Origin: an uncultured Pelagibacteraceae bacterium
GTDB taxonomy: Bacteria; Pseudomonadota; Alphaproteobacteria; Pelagibacterales; AG-422-B15
Assembly (NCBI GenBank): GCA_902526005.1
Contig: CABZIW010000003.1
Coordinates: 62,001 to 126,000, forward strand
Reading direction: 5' to 3'
Length of the DNA: 64,000 nucleotides
Part shown: positions 48,302 through 56,734 of the stretch, one piece after another
Layout of the letters: each line of letters opens with the position of its first letter
Numbering within the stretch: position 1 is the first letter of the stretch
Program-made: the position numbers and the translations under genes
The notes under the pieces: generated by a model
What the model was told of the DNA's origin: nothing
Seen by the model: only the letters and a program-made list of their open reading frames with translations
Databases searched by the model: none

Positions 48302-49090
48302 ATGAGCTTAACCGATGAAGGACATTACGGCCCAAAACAACTAAACATGCTCAAAACTGTCTGGGGTGAGGGTTTTCTATCACCTGGTGGGACAGAAGAA
48401 ATTGATCAGATTTTAAAAGGATTAAATCTAAAAAATAAAAAAGTTCTAGATATTGGATGTGGAACGGGCGGTGCAGTTTTTCATATGATTGAAAAATATG
48501 GTGCAAAAGAAGTTATTGGAATAGATCCAGAACCGTTAGTAATTGAAACAGCAAATAATTTAGCATTAAAGAAAAATTTATCTGATAAAGCAAAATTTAT
48601 TTGTACAAAGCCTGGAGAATATAAATTTGAAGATAAAAGTTTTGAGGCAGTATTTAGTAAAGAAGCATTTTTACATATTATCGATAAAAAAAACTTGCTT
48701 AAAGAAATAAACGAGATCTTAGCTGACAATGGTATTCTTGCGGTTGGTGATTGGATGAGAAATGATGACAACGAACCATCAGAGCAGATGAGAGAATATA
48801 TTGCCGCAGAAGGCCTCGATATGTTCATGTGCTCATTAGAAAAGTACGAAAGTCTTTTAAAAGAAACAGGATTTAAAGTTCTCTCACTAAATGATCGTAA
48901 TGAATGGTATCTCGAAAAAGTTAAGACAGAAATATCAGATATAAGAGGGCCACTTTATGATGATGTTGTAAATCTAATAGGAAAAGAAGAGGCAGACGGT
49001 GCACTTGAAATTTGGGAAAAACTTCTTGGTGTTGTGGAAAAAGGGGAACATCGCCCCGGTAATTTTCAAGCTGTAAAAATTTCAACCTAA
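48302..49090 (+). CDS. Class I SAM-dependent methyltransferase
   Basis: A 262-residue methyltransferase. Motif I is VLDIGCGTGGAVFHMIEKYG (about residues 46-65), followed by VIGIDPEPLVIETA, a motif II region with AVFSKEAFLHI and motif III ILADNGILAVGDW. The N-terminus LTDEGHYGPKQL and the pattern are closest to phosphoethanolamine/phospholipid N-methyltransferases, but small-molecule specificity cannot be read reliably. It sits 1 nt before the TIGR03643 gene. Confidence 0.87.
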   Translation: MSLTDEGHYGPKQLNMLKTVWGEGFLSPGGTEEIDQILKGLNLKNKKVLDIGCGTGGAVFHMIEKYGAKEVIGIDPEPLVIETANNLALKKNLSDKAKFICTKPGEYKFEDKSFEAVFSKEAFLHIIDKKNLLKEINEILADNGILAVGDWMRNDDNEPSEQMREYIAAEGLDMFMCSLEKYESLLKETGFKVLSLNDRNEWYLEKVKTEISDIRGPLYDDVVNLIGKEEADGALEIWEKLLGVVEKGEHRPGNFQAVKIST

Positions 49091-49091
49091 A

Positions 49092-49331
49092 ATGGACAAT
49101 AAACTATCGCAGTCAGACATCGATCGCGTTATAGAAATGGCCTGGGAAGATAGAACAACTTTCGCTGATATTAGGAAACAATTTGGAATACAAGAGAAAG
49201 AAGTTATTAAATTAATGAAAGAGAATATGAAAAGGTCCTCTTTTTTAATGTGGAGAAAGCGAGTAAGGGGAAGAAAAACTAAAATTAGTCCAATTTCAGA
49301 TCGATTTAAATCATCTAATCAGAAATCATAG
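49092..49331 (+). CDS. TIGR03643 family small protein
   Basis: A 79-residue protein with the block VIEMAWEDRTTFADIRKQFGI, then EKEVIKLMKENM and SSFLMWRKRVRGRKTK. This is the TIGR03643/DUF2805 family, probably a small helix-turn-helix-like protein with a basic C-terminus, whose function is unknown. It lies 2 nt before the rhodanese gene and 1 nt after the methyltransferase, so it is cotranscribed. Confidence 0.9.
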   Translation: MDNKLSQSDIDRVIEMAWEDRTTFADIRKQFGIQEKEVIKLMKENMKRSSFLMWRKRVRGRKTKISPISDRFKSSNQKS

Positions 49332-49333
49332 TA

Positions 49334-49720
49334 ATGAGTAATATAAAAAATATATCTGCAGAAAATTGTTATAGCACAATTAAAGAAAATAAAGATGCAT
49401 ATCTAGTTGATGTACGCACACCTTACGAATGGGAAACATTTGGAAGAGTGGATGATGGCTCGTTTGATGCTCAATATATAGAGTTAACTCTCATTAATGA
49501 AGAGGGTGATGAAAACACTAATTTTTTAGATCAATTCAATTCTTATGGAGTATCAAAAAATTCTGAAATTTTCTTTATTTGTAAGTCAGGGGCAAGGTCC
49601 ATGCATGCCGCTTTAATATTAGAGTCAAATGGTTATAACAATCTTTACAATGTTGAAGATGGATTCGTTATTGGCTGGAAACCAAGTGGCTTGCCGTCAA
49701 AATTATTTAAAAAGATTTAA
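49334..49720 (+). CDS. Rhodanese-like domain protein
   Basis: A 128-residue single-domain rhodanese. The N-terminal YLVDVRTPYEWETFGRVDD motif and the active-site loop FICKSGARSMHAA, with Cys83 as the likely sulfur carrier, are clear. It could transfer sulfur from a persulfide donor. The stop overlaps the convergent mlaC stop by 4 nt. Single-domain rhodaneses vary too much for partner prediction. Confidence 0.92.
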   Translation: MSNIKNISAENCYSTIKENKDAYLVDVRTPYEWETFGRVDDGSFDAQYIELTLINEEGDENTNFLDQFNSYGVSKNSEIFFICKSGARSMHAALILESNGYNNLYNVEDGFVIGWKPSGLPSKLFKKI

Positions 49721-50316
49721 TTAGAAACAGTAATAATCTTATCTATTAATTTCTCTATATCATTATCGTTATTTGCTAGAAATGACTGAAACTCTTCTCT
49801 TTGTGCAATTACAAGACTGATACCTTCAATATTTAGATCAATTATTTTTATATCACCGTCTCTATTAATCAGTCTCCACTTTAAATTTATTTTTAAAGTA
49901 TCAGTTCCTTCTCGTACAATATTACTTTCAACAATTACGTATTTTCCTGCAGCTTCAGACCCAACAATTTGAACTTGCTCTCCAGAGTACTGATCAAGCT
50001 TATTTGCATAGGAGTTGATAAAATAATCTTTAAATGCAATCAAATATCTTTCTTTTTGTTCATCTGTTGAATTTTTCCAAGTTTTAGAGAGCACGAATTT
50101 TGAAATTAAATTTAGGTCAATTGCGTTCATTACAACGTTGGTGAAACGAGACGTTTTATCATTTTCGCTAATACTCTCGTCACTTAAAATCTCAATCGCT
50201 TTGTCTGCAAAGTTTGAAACAAACTCCTCTTCTTGAGCGAACTGTGAGCTTTGGGCGTAAGCCGCGAAAGAAAGCAAAAAAATTAAAATCCAGCTATAAT
50301 TTTTTATTTTAATCAT
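49717..50316 (-). CDS. mlaC: Phospholipid-binding protein MlaC
   Basis: A 199-residue periplasmic carrier of the Mla lipid-transport pathway. The signal peptide is IKNYSWILIFLLSFAAYA. Family blocks are FVLSKTWKNSTDEQKERYLIAFKDYF and the strand pair LKINLKWRLINRDGDIKIIDLN. I used the ATG at 50316, preceded by GAGA; an upstream TTG would only add four residues. It overlaps the mlaA end by 8 nt, fitting a MlaA-MlaC pair in outer-membrane lipid asymmetry. MlaFED genes are not in this window. Confidence 0.9.
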   Translation of the reverse strand: MIKIKNYSWILIFLLSFAAYAQSSQFAQEEEFVSNFADKAIEILSDESISENDKTSRFTNVVMNAIDLNLISKFVLSKTWKNSTDEQKERYLIAFKDYFINSYANKLDQYSGEQVQIVGSEAAGKYVIVESNIVREGTDTLKINLKWRLINRDGDIKIIDLNIEGISLVIAQREEFQSFLANNDNDIEKLIDKIITVSN

Positions 50317-51130
50317 AAATAATCTCAATATCTGGTCCTACATAACTTTCATCGATATCAAAGTCATCAAAAATATCATTTTCTTGATCTTGCGTATTGC
50401 TTTCTAAGTTATTTGAGGCCTGACTTTCTCTTCCTTGCGAATAAAAGCTTCTTACTGCTGCATAGTAATCAATTGAATTGTTTTGTAGATCATCAAGAAT
50501 TTCTATGTTTTGAGATCTAAAATCAAGTGCGCCAGTGCCCATTCTGTAAGTTCTTAGAGAGTCAGGAGCGGACCCACCTCCCACTTGATACATTGGATCC
50601 AATAGTGATGTTGATAGCATGCCTGCAAAGTCTCTTGGTGTGGAAGGTCCTAAGAAAGGTAAAACTAAGTATGGACCAGACTCAACACCCCATACACTTA
50701 AAGTCTGTCCAAAGTCTTCGTTTTCAGATACAAGACCCATACTTGCTGCTGGGTCAAAGAAACCGAGTATTCCAACAGTTGAGTTAATAATAAATCGAGA
50801 TGTTGATACTCCGGCTTTTCTTAACTCGCCTTGCAATACATTATTCACAGCCGTGATTGGCATACCTAAATTATTTAATGAGTATGTAACTCTGTTTCGA
50901 ACAAATTCTGGAACAATGGCTCTGTACGTAACAGCAATTGGCCTTAAGATAAGCTTATCAAAAATAATATTAAATTGAAAAACCACACGATTTACTTTTT
51001 CAAGTGGGTCATTAACGCTAACTATTTCAGTTTCAGAATTGTTATAGTTCACTGCGGCTTCTTTTGAAGCACATCCTTGCAACACAAGAACAGAACTTAG
51101 AAATAAAACTATTAATATTCTATATTTCAT
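50309..51130 (-). CDS. mlaA: MlaA family outer-membrane lipoprotein (VacJ)
   Basis: A 273-residue lipoprotein that removes mislocalised phospholipids from the outer leaflet. The signal ends in the lipobox LQGC (Cys20). The block SVNDPLEKVNRVVFQFNIIFDKLILRPIA and the later GQTLSVWGVESGPYLVLPFLGPSTPRD are diagnostic of MlaA. The C-terminal acidic tail is unusual but the core is complete. Lgt, which lipidates such Cys, is encoded at 14335-15147. It is followed by mlaC. Confidence 0.94.
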   Translation of the reverse strand: MKYRILIVLFLSSVLVLQGCASKEAAVNYNNSETEIVSVNDPLEKVNRVVFQFNIIFDKLILRPIAVTYRAIVPEFVRNRVTYSLNNLGMPITAVNNVLQGELRKAGVSTSRFIINSTVGILGFFDPAASMGLVSENEDFGQTLSVWGVESGPYLVLPFLGPSTPRDFAGMLSTSLLDPMYQVGGGSAPDSLRTYRMGTGALDFRSQNIEILDDLQNNSIDYYAAVRSFYSQGRESQASNNLESNTQDQENDIFDDFDIDESYVGPDIEIIYD

Positions 51131-51224
51131 TGAAATAATGCTATTCTATATGAATTTTCTAATCAAATTAATATTTTAGTGTAATCGTATTATAAATAGA
51201 AAATGATGCAGAAATGAGCCAGTA

Positions 51225-52124
51225 TTGAGAACAATAGACATATTCATTGTATTATCCATTAATCTAGCGTGGGGACTGGCATTTATTTCTGCAAAAATCG
51301 GTGTAAATGAATTTCCACCATTTTTATTTACGACAATGAGATTTTTAATCATTGCAGTTTTACTCATTCCCTTTTTGAAAATTCACCGCGGCCAAATGAC
51401 TAATATTTTAATTATTTCTATATTGGGAGGAGGCATTCATTTTGCGTTTTTCTATCTTGCTCTCGATAATTCTCAATTTATTTCCTCTGTTGCTGTGGTT
51501 CTTCAACTAGGTGTACCATTTGCAACTATATTATCCGTTATATTTTTAGGTGAGGTGATTAAGTGGAGGCGTATTCTTGGAATAGCACTTGCATTTGGGG
51601 GAGTTATTATTTTGATTTTTGAGCCTACAATATTTTCTGATCTCGGTGGTGTTTATTATGCATTATTAGCAGCTTTATCTATTGCTATCAGCCTTCTTTT
51701 TATGAAGAAGTTAAAAGATGTTAAAGTGTTTGATCTACAAGCTTGGATTGCTTTTATAAGCTTTTTATTCTTGGCAACGATTTCATTTTTAGTTGAGGAA
51801 AATCAATTAGACTTAATTTTAAATGCATCCATAATTGGTTGGGGAGCTATATTGTTTACTGCATTTGCCGCAACTGCTATCGGCCATGCAGGTTTTTATT
51901 ACTTAATAACAAAATATGAATTATCAAAAATTACACCTTTAACCCTTCTTGCTCCGGTACTTGCAATAATAAATGCATTGATCATTTCTTATTTTTCTCT
52001 TTATGAGGGATTTAATGAAGTGCTCACATTTAAAATTATCTTTGGTGCAACCATGTCATTCACGGGAGTTGCTATTGTAATGATGAGAGAACCAGAAGAG
52101 GAAAAAGTATCAAGTTCACCATGA
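51225..52124 (+). CDS. EamA/DMT family transporter
   Basis: A 299-residue membrane protein with about ten helices and the two-repeat EamA architecture, including NLAWGLAFISAKIGVNEFPP near the start and the second-half block AATAIGHAGFYYLI. It starts at TTG (51225) because an ATG at 51214 is in another frame and terminates at once. Substrates of DMT carriers are amino acids, nucleosides or metabolites, and cannot be told apart. It overlaps the amidase start by 4 nt. Confidence 0.88.
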   Translation: MRTIDIFIVLSINLAWGLAFISAKIGVNEFPPFLFTTMRFLIIAVLLIPFLKIHRGQMTNILIISILGGGIHFAFFYLALDNSQFISSVAVVLQLGVPFATILSVIFLGEVIKWRRILGIALAFGGVIILIFEPTIFSDLGGVYYALLAALSIAISLLFMKKLKDVKVFDLQAWIAFISFLFLATISFLVEENQLDLILNASIIGWGAILFTAFAATAIGHAGFYYLITKYELSKITPLTLLAPVLAIINALIISYFSLYEGFNEVLTFKIIFGATMSFTGVAIVMMREPEEEKVSSSP

Positions 52125-52837
52125 AAATTGAATATCTAAAATCCCCAAATTTTGAACAAGTAAAAAGAAGAAATATTAAATATATAATCATACATTATAC
52201 AGGAATGAAAACAGCGCAGGACTCAATTAAAAGACTTAGATCAAAAAAACATAAAGTGAGCTCACATTATTTTATTAATGAAAGAGGAAAAATTACCCAA
52301 CTCGTGAATGATAAAGATATTGCTTGGCACGCAGGTATATCTAGTTGGAAAAAAGATAGAAATTTAAACTCAAAGTCTATAGGCATAGAGTTACAAAATA
52401 AAGGTAAAGAATTTGGATATCACAAATTCAAGTTATCTCAAATAAAATCACTTATATCATTAATCGAAAGTCTAAAGACAAAGTACAAAATAAAAAAAAG
52501 TAATATTTTGGGCCACTCAGATATTGCTCCGCTGCGAAAGATAGATCCAGGATATTTATTCCCTTGGCATAGGTTGGCTGCAAAAGGCTTAGTAATTCTA
52601 CCAAAGAAAAATAATTCAAAAACGCCGCTCAGAGCTTCAGAGATTAAATCTTTACAACAATTACTAAGAGATTTTGGCTATAAAATTTCTTTATCGAGTT
52701 TAATGGATAAAGAAACACTTCAAGTTATTTACGCTTTTGAAAGTCACTATTGCCCCGAAGAGTTAAAGGATTTTACAGTTAAGCGCAAATTGTTGGGATA
52801 TCTGAGAGAACTTATATCTCTTCAAAGAGAGGCTTGA
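52121..52837 (+). CDS. N-acetylmuramoyl-L-alanine amidase (AmiD/type 2 amidase)
   Basis: A 238-residue zinc amidase. The zinc His is H25 in YIIIHYTGM, with the second His in ILGHSDIAPLRKIDPG, and the segment FPWHRLAA following. WHAG and SIGIELQN are further family blocks. A C-terminal part (about 165-235) resembles a degenerate peptidoglycan-binding domain. No signal peptide is visible, so it may act in recycling in the cytoplasm. It lies directly upstream of rnpB, as in many alphaproteobacteria. Confidence 0.9.
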   Translation: MKIEYLKSPNFEQVKRRNIKYIIIHYTGMKTAQDSIKRLRSKKHKVSSHYFINERGKITQLVNDKDIAWHAGISSWKKDRNLNSKSIGIELQNKGKEFGYHKFKLSQIKSLISLIESLKTKYKIKKSNILGHSDIAPLRKIDPGYLFPWHRLAAKGLVILPKKNNSKTPLRASEIKSLQQLLRDFGYKISLSSLMDKETLQVIYAFESHYCPEELKDFTVKRKLLGYLRELISLQREA

Positions 52838-52868
52838 CCAATATCTTTTAAGAGGATAAACCCTTTCA

Positions 52869-53225
52869 GCCAGATAATTGGATAACTGCTTGGCTTGATC
52901 AAGAGGAAAGTCCGGGCTCCACAAGGCAACAGTGCCGGGTAATACCCGGCGGAGGCAACTCTAGGGAAAGTGCCGCAGAAAATAGACCGCCCTAATTGAA
53001 ATTTTAAGGGTAAGGGTGAAAAGGTGAGGTAAGAGCTCACCGCTTTTTTGGTAACAAAAAAGGCATGGTAAACCCCACTGGGAGCAAGATCAAATAGGGT
53101 TACATTGGCTTGTCTTGGCTGTGACCGGGTTGATCGCACGACTCAATTGGTAACAATTGAGCTAGATGAATAGTTATCGGTTTTTTGTAAAAAAATCACA
53201 GAACCCGGCTTATAAATTATCTGGC
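52869..53225 (+). ncRNA. rnpB: RNase P RNA, bacterial class A
   Basis: The catalytic RNA that trims tRNA 5' leaders. Conserved regions are readable in order: GAGGAAAGTCCGGGCTCC near 52910, AGGGAAAGTGCCGCAGAAA near 52970, GGTAAACCCC near 53067, and the 3' GATGAATAGTT...ACAGAACCCGGCTTA end near 53165-53213. The 5' GCCAGATAATT (52869-52879) pairs with the 3' AATTATCTGGC (53215-53225), fixing the boundaries as helix P1. Position between the amidase and mraZ is the alphaproteobacterial norm. Confidence 0.95.
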
Positions 53226-53329
53226 AAAATTTCTCTATTATTTTCAATAGTTTATAAATATAGGCTAATGTATAATATTAGTTAAATAATTGATTATAAA
53301 AGAAATATCATAAATAGGTATAGACATTA

Positions 53330-53373
53330 CCCATATAATCCCATACTATCCCAAGTAATCCCAATTTAACCCA
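53330..53373 (-). promoter_or_regulatory. Array of five MraZ-type operator repeats
   Basis: CCCA occurs at 53330, 53340, 53350, 53360 and 53370, exactly 10 bp apart, so the minus strand carries five TGGG boxes separated by 6 nt. E. coli MraZ binds direct TGGGN repeats with 5-nt spacers near its own promoter, the same period. The array ends 48 bp before the mraZ ATG at 53422. A five-box array is long. Autoregulation of mraZ-ftsZ is inferred. Confidence 0.8.
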
Positions 53374-53421
53374 AATGAGGTAATTTTGTTGATTATTTTA
53401 ATAACTAACTTTTTTTTAAAA

Positions 53422-53874
53422 ATGGCATTGTTTCTATCTACATACATCAATCGCATTGACAAAAAAGGTCGTGTTTCTGTTCCATCTTCTTTTAGAAGTG
53501 TTTTAGAACAAAACGGATTGAAGGGTATGATTTGTTATCCTTCACCGACTCTGAAGTCAATTGAAGGATGTACTGCTAATAGAATGCAAAAGATTAGTGA
53601 TGCGATAGAAGCATCCGGTCCCTTCAGTGAGGAAAGAAATACTTTTTCAACTTCTATTTTTGCTGACAGTCATCAAATTCATTTTGATCAAGAAGGCAGA
53701 GTCATCATACCTGATGGATTAATCTCTATTGCAGGTATTATTGACCAAGTTTCTTTCGTAGGCATGGGTGAAACATTCCAAATGTGGAATCCTGATACTT
53801 ATGATTCCTTCAAAAAAGAAAAAAGTGATAATGCAAAAAATAATTTAGCAAATCTCAAATGGAAAAATGAATAA
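53422..53874 (+). CDS. mraZ: Transcriptional regulator MraZ
   Basis: A 150-residue double SpoVT/AbrB-like protein. Domain 1 starts STYINRIDKKGRVSVPSSFR and domain 2 has HFDQEGRVIIPDGLISIAGI; each carries the conserved GR[VI].[VI]P core. MraZ binds TGGG repeats and controls the division/wall cluster. The ATG at 53422 gives the usual MALFLSTY start but has no ribosome site; a TTG at 53386 has GAGG upstream and would add 12 hydrophobic residues. It is followed by ftsZ at 25 bp. Confidence 0.94.
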   Translation: MALFLSTYINRIDKKGRVSVPSSFRSVLEQNGLKGMICYPSPTLKSIEGCTANRMQKISDAIEASGPFSEERNTFSTSIFADSHQIHFDQEGRVIIPDGLISIAGIIDQVSFVGMGETFQMWNPDTYDSFKKEKSDNAKNNLANLKWKNE

Positions 53875-53899
53875 CTAATGAAAATAGGAGGATAATTTC

Positions 53900-55471
53900 A
53901 TGGTTTTAAATTTAAGTGTTCCAGAACTAAAAGAGCTTAAACCAAAGATAACTGTATTTGGAGTCGGTGGTGCAGGCGGTAATGCAATTAACAATATGAT
54001 TCAGTCCGGATTATCAGGAGTTGAATTTGTTGCAGCCAATACAGATGCACAAGCTCTGTCTAAATCGTTAAGTGACTCAAAAATGCAATTGGGTGTTCAG
54101 GTTACTAAGGGATTGGGAGCTGGTTCTCATCCTGATATCGGTAAATCCTCAGCCGATGAAACTAAACACGAAATAATGGAAAGACTTGAAGGTACAAACA
54201 TGCTTTTCATTACCGCTGGTATGGGTGGCGGTACTGGTACAGGCGCTGCTCCAGTGATAGCGCGTGTTGCTAGAGAATTGGGCATACTTACTGTAGCAGT
54301 TGTTACTAAACCATTTCAATTCGAAGGTGCTGGAAGAATGAGAATTGCTGAGCAAGGGCTAAAAGAGTTAGAGCATTTAGTAGATACAACAATTGTTATT
54401 CCAAACCAAAATTTATTTAAAGTTGCTGATGAGAAAACAACATTTGCCGATGCATTTTCAATGGCGGATGATGTTTTGCATGCAGGAGTAAGAAGTATTA
54501 CCGATTTGATGGTCGTACCGGGATTAATCAACTTAGACTTTGCTGATGTAAAGACAATCATGAATAATATGGGACGCGCAATGATGGGCACAGGTGAAGC
54601 GTCTGGTGACAATAGAGCGATAGAATGTGCTCACAATGCAGTTACAAATCCATTGCTTGATGACTACTCTTTGGACGGAGCCAAAGGATTATTGATCAAC
54701 ATAACTGGTGGAACTGACTTAACATTGCATGAGGTTGATAAAATTACAAATGAGATAAGAGAACAAGTCCACCCTGATGCAGATGTAATTGTTGGATCAA
54801 TCTTTGACGAAAATCTTGAGGGTAAAGCTAGAGTTTCTGTTGTTGCAACTGGGTTAGAACCTCATGACAAGCCATCAAAGAGAATAATTGATTTACAAAT
54901 AGATAATAGTTCAACAGTTTCATCAATTCCAGCAGCTCAAGTGAATGGAACAGGATCTATTCATGCTTCAGCTAATCAAGAAGATGAAATCCACAAAAAT
55001 TCTGATCCATATATGTACATGGATAGCTCAGATGAAAAGGATTTAGGTTCAATGAATGATGAAACAACAATTGTTGAAGAGGAAACTTCTGAACCAGAAA
55101 TGATTGCTGAGCCTGTAGTTGAACCAGAGCCAATCGAAGAACTAGAAATGGAAGTTGCTGAAGAAGAGGTAATTGCTGAGCCAGAAATGGAATCAGACCC
55201 AGTTTCTGAACCAGAAATGATTGCTGAGCCTGTAGTTGAACCAGAACCAATCGAAGAGGCAGTAATGGAGCAGGAAGAGTCTTCTCAAAGTATTATGGAT
55301 TTAATACACGCAAATAGGGAAAATTCAGATAGCGATTCGCCTGACTTATTTAGTGACCAAAACGTGCATCAACTGGATGAAACACATAATTCTATTGAAG
55401 CTGATGAAGAATTAGAAACCGATCAAGATTTACTTGAAATTCCATCTTTCTTGAGAAGACAGAGTAAATGA
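53900..55471 (+). CDS. ftsZ: Cell division protein FtsZ, unusually placed after mraZ
   Basis: The tubulin-like GTPase of the division ring, 523 residues. The GTP signature GGGTGTG is at 109-115, with [15 protein letters not shown] near the start. The core ends around residue 320. A disordered acidic linker of about 180 residues follows, containing two nearly identical copies of [17 protein letters not shown]. The conserved terminal peptide [14 protein letters not shown] closes the protein, as in alphaproteobacteria. AGGAGG lies 8 nt upstream of the ATG. Its stop overlaps rsmH by 4 nt. Confidence 0.97.
   Translation: MVLNLSVPELKELKPKITVFGVGGAGGNAINNMIQSGLSGVEFVAANTDAQALSKSLSDSKMQLGVQVTKGLGAGSHPDIGKSSADETKHEIMERLEGTNMLFITAGMGGGTGTGAAPVIARVARELGILTVAVVTKPFQFEGAGRMRIAEQGLKELEHLVDTTIVIPNQNLFKVADEKTTFADAFSMADDVLHAGVRSITDLMVVPGLINLDFADVKTIMNNMGRAMMGTGEASGDNRAIECAHNAVTNPLLDDYSLDGAKGLLINITGGTDLTLHEVDKITNEIREQVHPDADVIVGSIFDENLEGKARVSVVATGLEPHDKPSKRIIDLQIDNSSTVSSIPAAQVNGTGSIHASANQEDEIHKNSDPYMYMDSSDEKDLGSMNDETTIVEEETSEPEMIAEPVVEPEPIEELEMEVAEEEVIAEPEMESDPVSEPEMIAEPVVEPEPIEEAVMEQEESSQSIMDLIHANRENSDSDSPDLFSDQNVHQLDETHNSIEADEELETDQDLLEIPSFLRRQSK
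55087..55257 (+). repeat. Direct repeat within the FtsZ linker
   Basis: Two 54-bp copies, at 55087-55140 and 55204-55257, differ at one base (GAG versus GAA, a silent change). They are 117 bp (39 codons) apart and keep the reading frame. Such near-identity at DNA level suggests a recent internal duplication that lengthened the disordered linker. Confidence 0.85.
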
Positions 55472-56388
55472 CAAATAAAGAACTTGGCCACAGGCCAGTT
55501 CTTATTGAAGAGGTTATTGAACAATTAGGGCCAAAAGACAATGAAACATACATCGATGCAACATTTGGATACGGGGGATATACAGAGAGAATCCTTCAAA
55601 GCTGTGAATGTAAAGTCATTGCAATCGACAGAGATCCAACAGTCAAAAAACAAGCTGAAAGATTTAAAAAAAAATTCGGCAGTCGGTTTTCTTTTGTACA
55701 TTCTAAATTTAGTCAGATTGATAAAATTTTCAAAGAAACAAAAGAAAAAGAAATTAACGGTTTCGTATTTGATATAGGAGTTTCATCAATGCAACTAGAT
55801 GATGCAAATAGAGGGTTTTCATTCATGCAAGATGGCCCCCTAGATATGAGAATGAGTCAGGATGGCCAAACAGCTTCAGACTTAATAAATAAAAAGGACA
55901 AAGATGAGCTTGCTGATATCATCTATCATTACGGAGATGAGAGAAATTCAAGAAAAATTGCAAGAAACATAGAGAAGAACAGAACTCAAAAAAAAATTGA
56001 GAGTACGATTGAGCTTGCAGAAATAATTAAAAAATCGTTTCCTTCAAAATATTACAAAAAACACCCTGCAACGAAAACATTCCAGGCTATTAGAATTTTT
56101 ATTAATAATGAAATACAAGAGCTTCATGCTGGTCTCAACCAAGCTTTTAATTTACTAAGAGCGAATGGGAAGATATGCGTGGTCACATTCCATTCAATTG
56201 AGGACAGGTTGGTAAAGAATTTTACAAATAAAGTTTGTTTAAGAAATAAAAAGACCAAATTAATAAAACCATCATCCAAGGAAATATTAAGTAACCCAAG
56301 ATCTCGTTCGGCAAAGCTTAGAGTCATTAAGCGTGAGCGATTAAACTTTAATTATATTCCGATATCTGAGTTAGGATTTGAATTATGA
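55468..56388 (+). CDS. rsmH: 16S rRNA (cytosine(1402)-N4)-methyltransferase
   Basis: A 306-residue SAM methyltransferase (MraW). It starts [14 protein letters not shown], has the SAM block [40 protein letters not shown] (the substrate loop), and [17 protein letters not shown] with [14 protein letters not shown] near the end. It methylates C1402 in the ribosomal P site. In most dcw clusters it follows mraZ directly; here ftsZ is between them. It overlaps ftsZ and ftsL by 4 nt each. Confidence 0.96.
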   Translation: MTNKELGHRPVLIEEVIEQLGPKDNETYIDATFGYGGYTERILQSCECKVIAIDRDPTVKKQAERFKKKFGSRFSFVHSKFSQIDKIFKETKEKEINGFVFDIGVSSMQLDDANRGFSFMQDGPLDMRMSQDGQTASDLINKKDKDELADIIYHYGDERNSRKIARNIEKNRTQKKIESTIELAEIIKKSFPSKYYKKHPATKTFQAIRIFINNEIQELHAGLNQAFNLLRANGKICVVTFHSIEDRLVKNFTNKVCLRNKKTKLIKPSSKEILSNPRSRSAKLRVIKRERLNFNYIPISELGFEL

Positions 56389-56729
56389 TAAGTGCTTTCT
56401 TTAAAATATTGTCCGTTGCTATTTTGTTAACCGGATTACTTGCAATTATGGTTATAAAAAACATTTCAGCCGAAAAGCAAAAGTATATTAATGAACTTGA
56501 ATTAACACTTCGAGAAGAACAAAAGATAAATGAGCTTTATAAAATTGAGTGGGACCATTTAGTCTCGCCAATGAATATTAAAAAAATTTCAGAAATGATT
56601 ATTACTAATGATTACGAGAAGTATTTTGTTGTATTAGATAATGAAGATATTGAAGAAAATAATGAATTATTTAATGATGTTATTGAAGTTTATGAAACAT
56701 CAACAATTAATCAAAATTTGGCAAGGTAA
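56385..56729 (+). CDS. ftsL: FtsL-like cell division protein
   Basis: A 114-residue bitopic protein in the FtsL position. A single helix (about residues 7-25, LSVAILLTGLLAIMVIKN) is followed by a coiled-coil stretch (SAEKQKYINELELTLREEQKINELYKIEWDHLVSPMNIKKISE). The IEWDHLVSP motif is typical of alphaproteobacterial FtsL. It links FtsI and FtsW to the divisome. Overlaps rsmH by 4 nt and is 5 nt before ftsI. Confidence 0.88.
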   Translation: MISAFFKILSVAILLTGLLAIMVIKNISAEKQKYINELELTLREEQKINELYKIEWDHLVSPMNIKKISEMIITNDYEKYFVVLDNEDIEENNELFNDVIEVYETSTINQNLAR

Positions 56730-56734
56730 ATTCC

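Noticed and set aside
52822..53139. A minus-strand open frame of about 105 codons
   Set aside because: It runs antisense through the conserved core of the RNase P RNA and has no family features.
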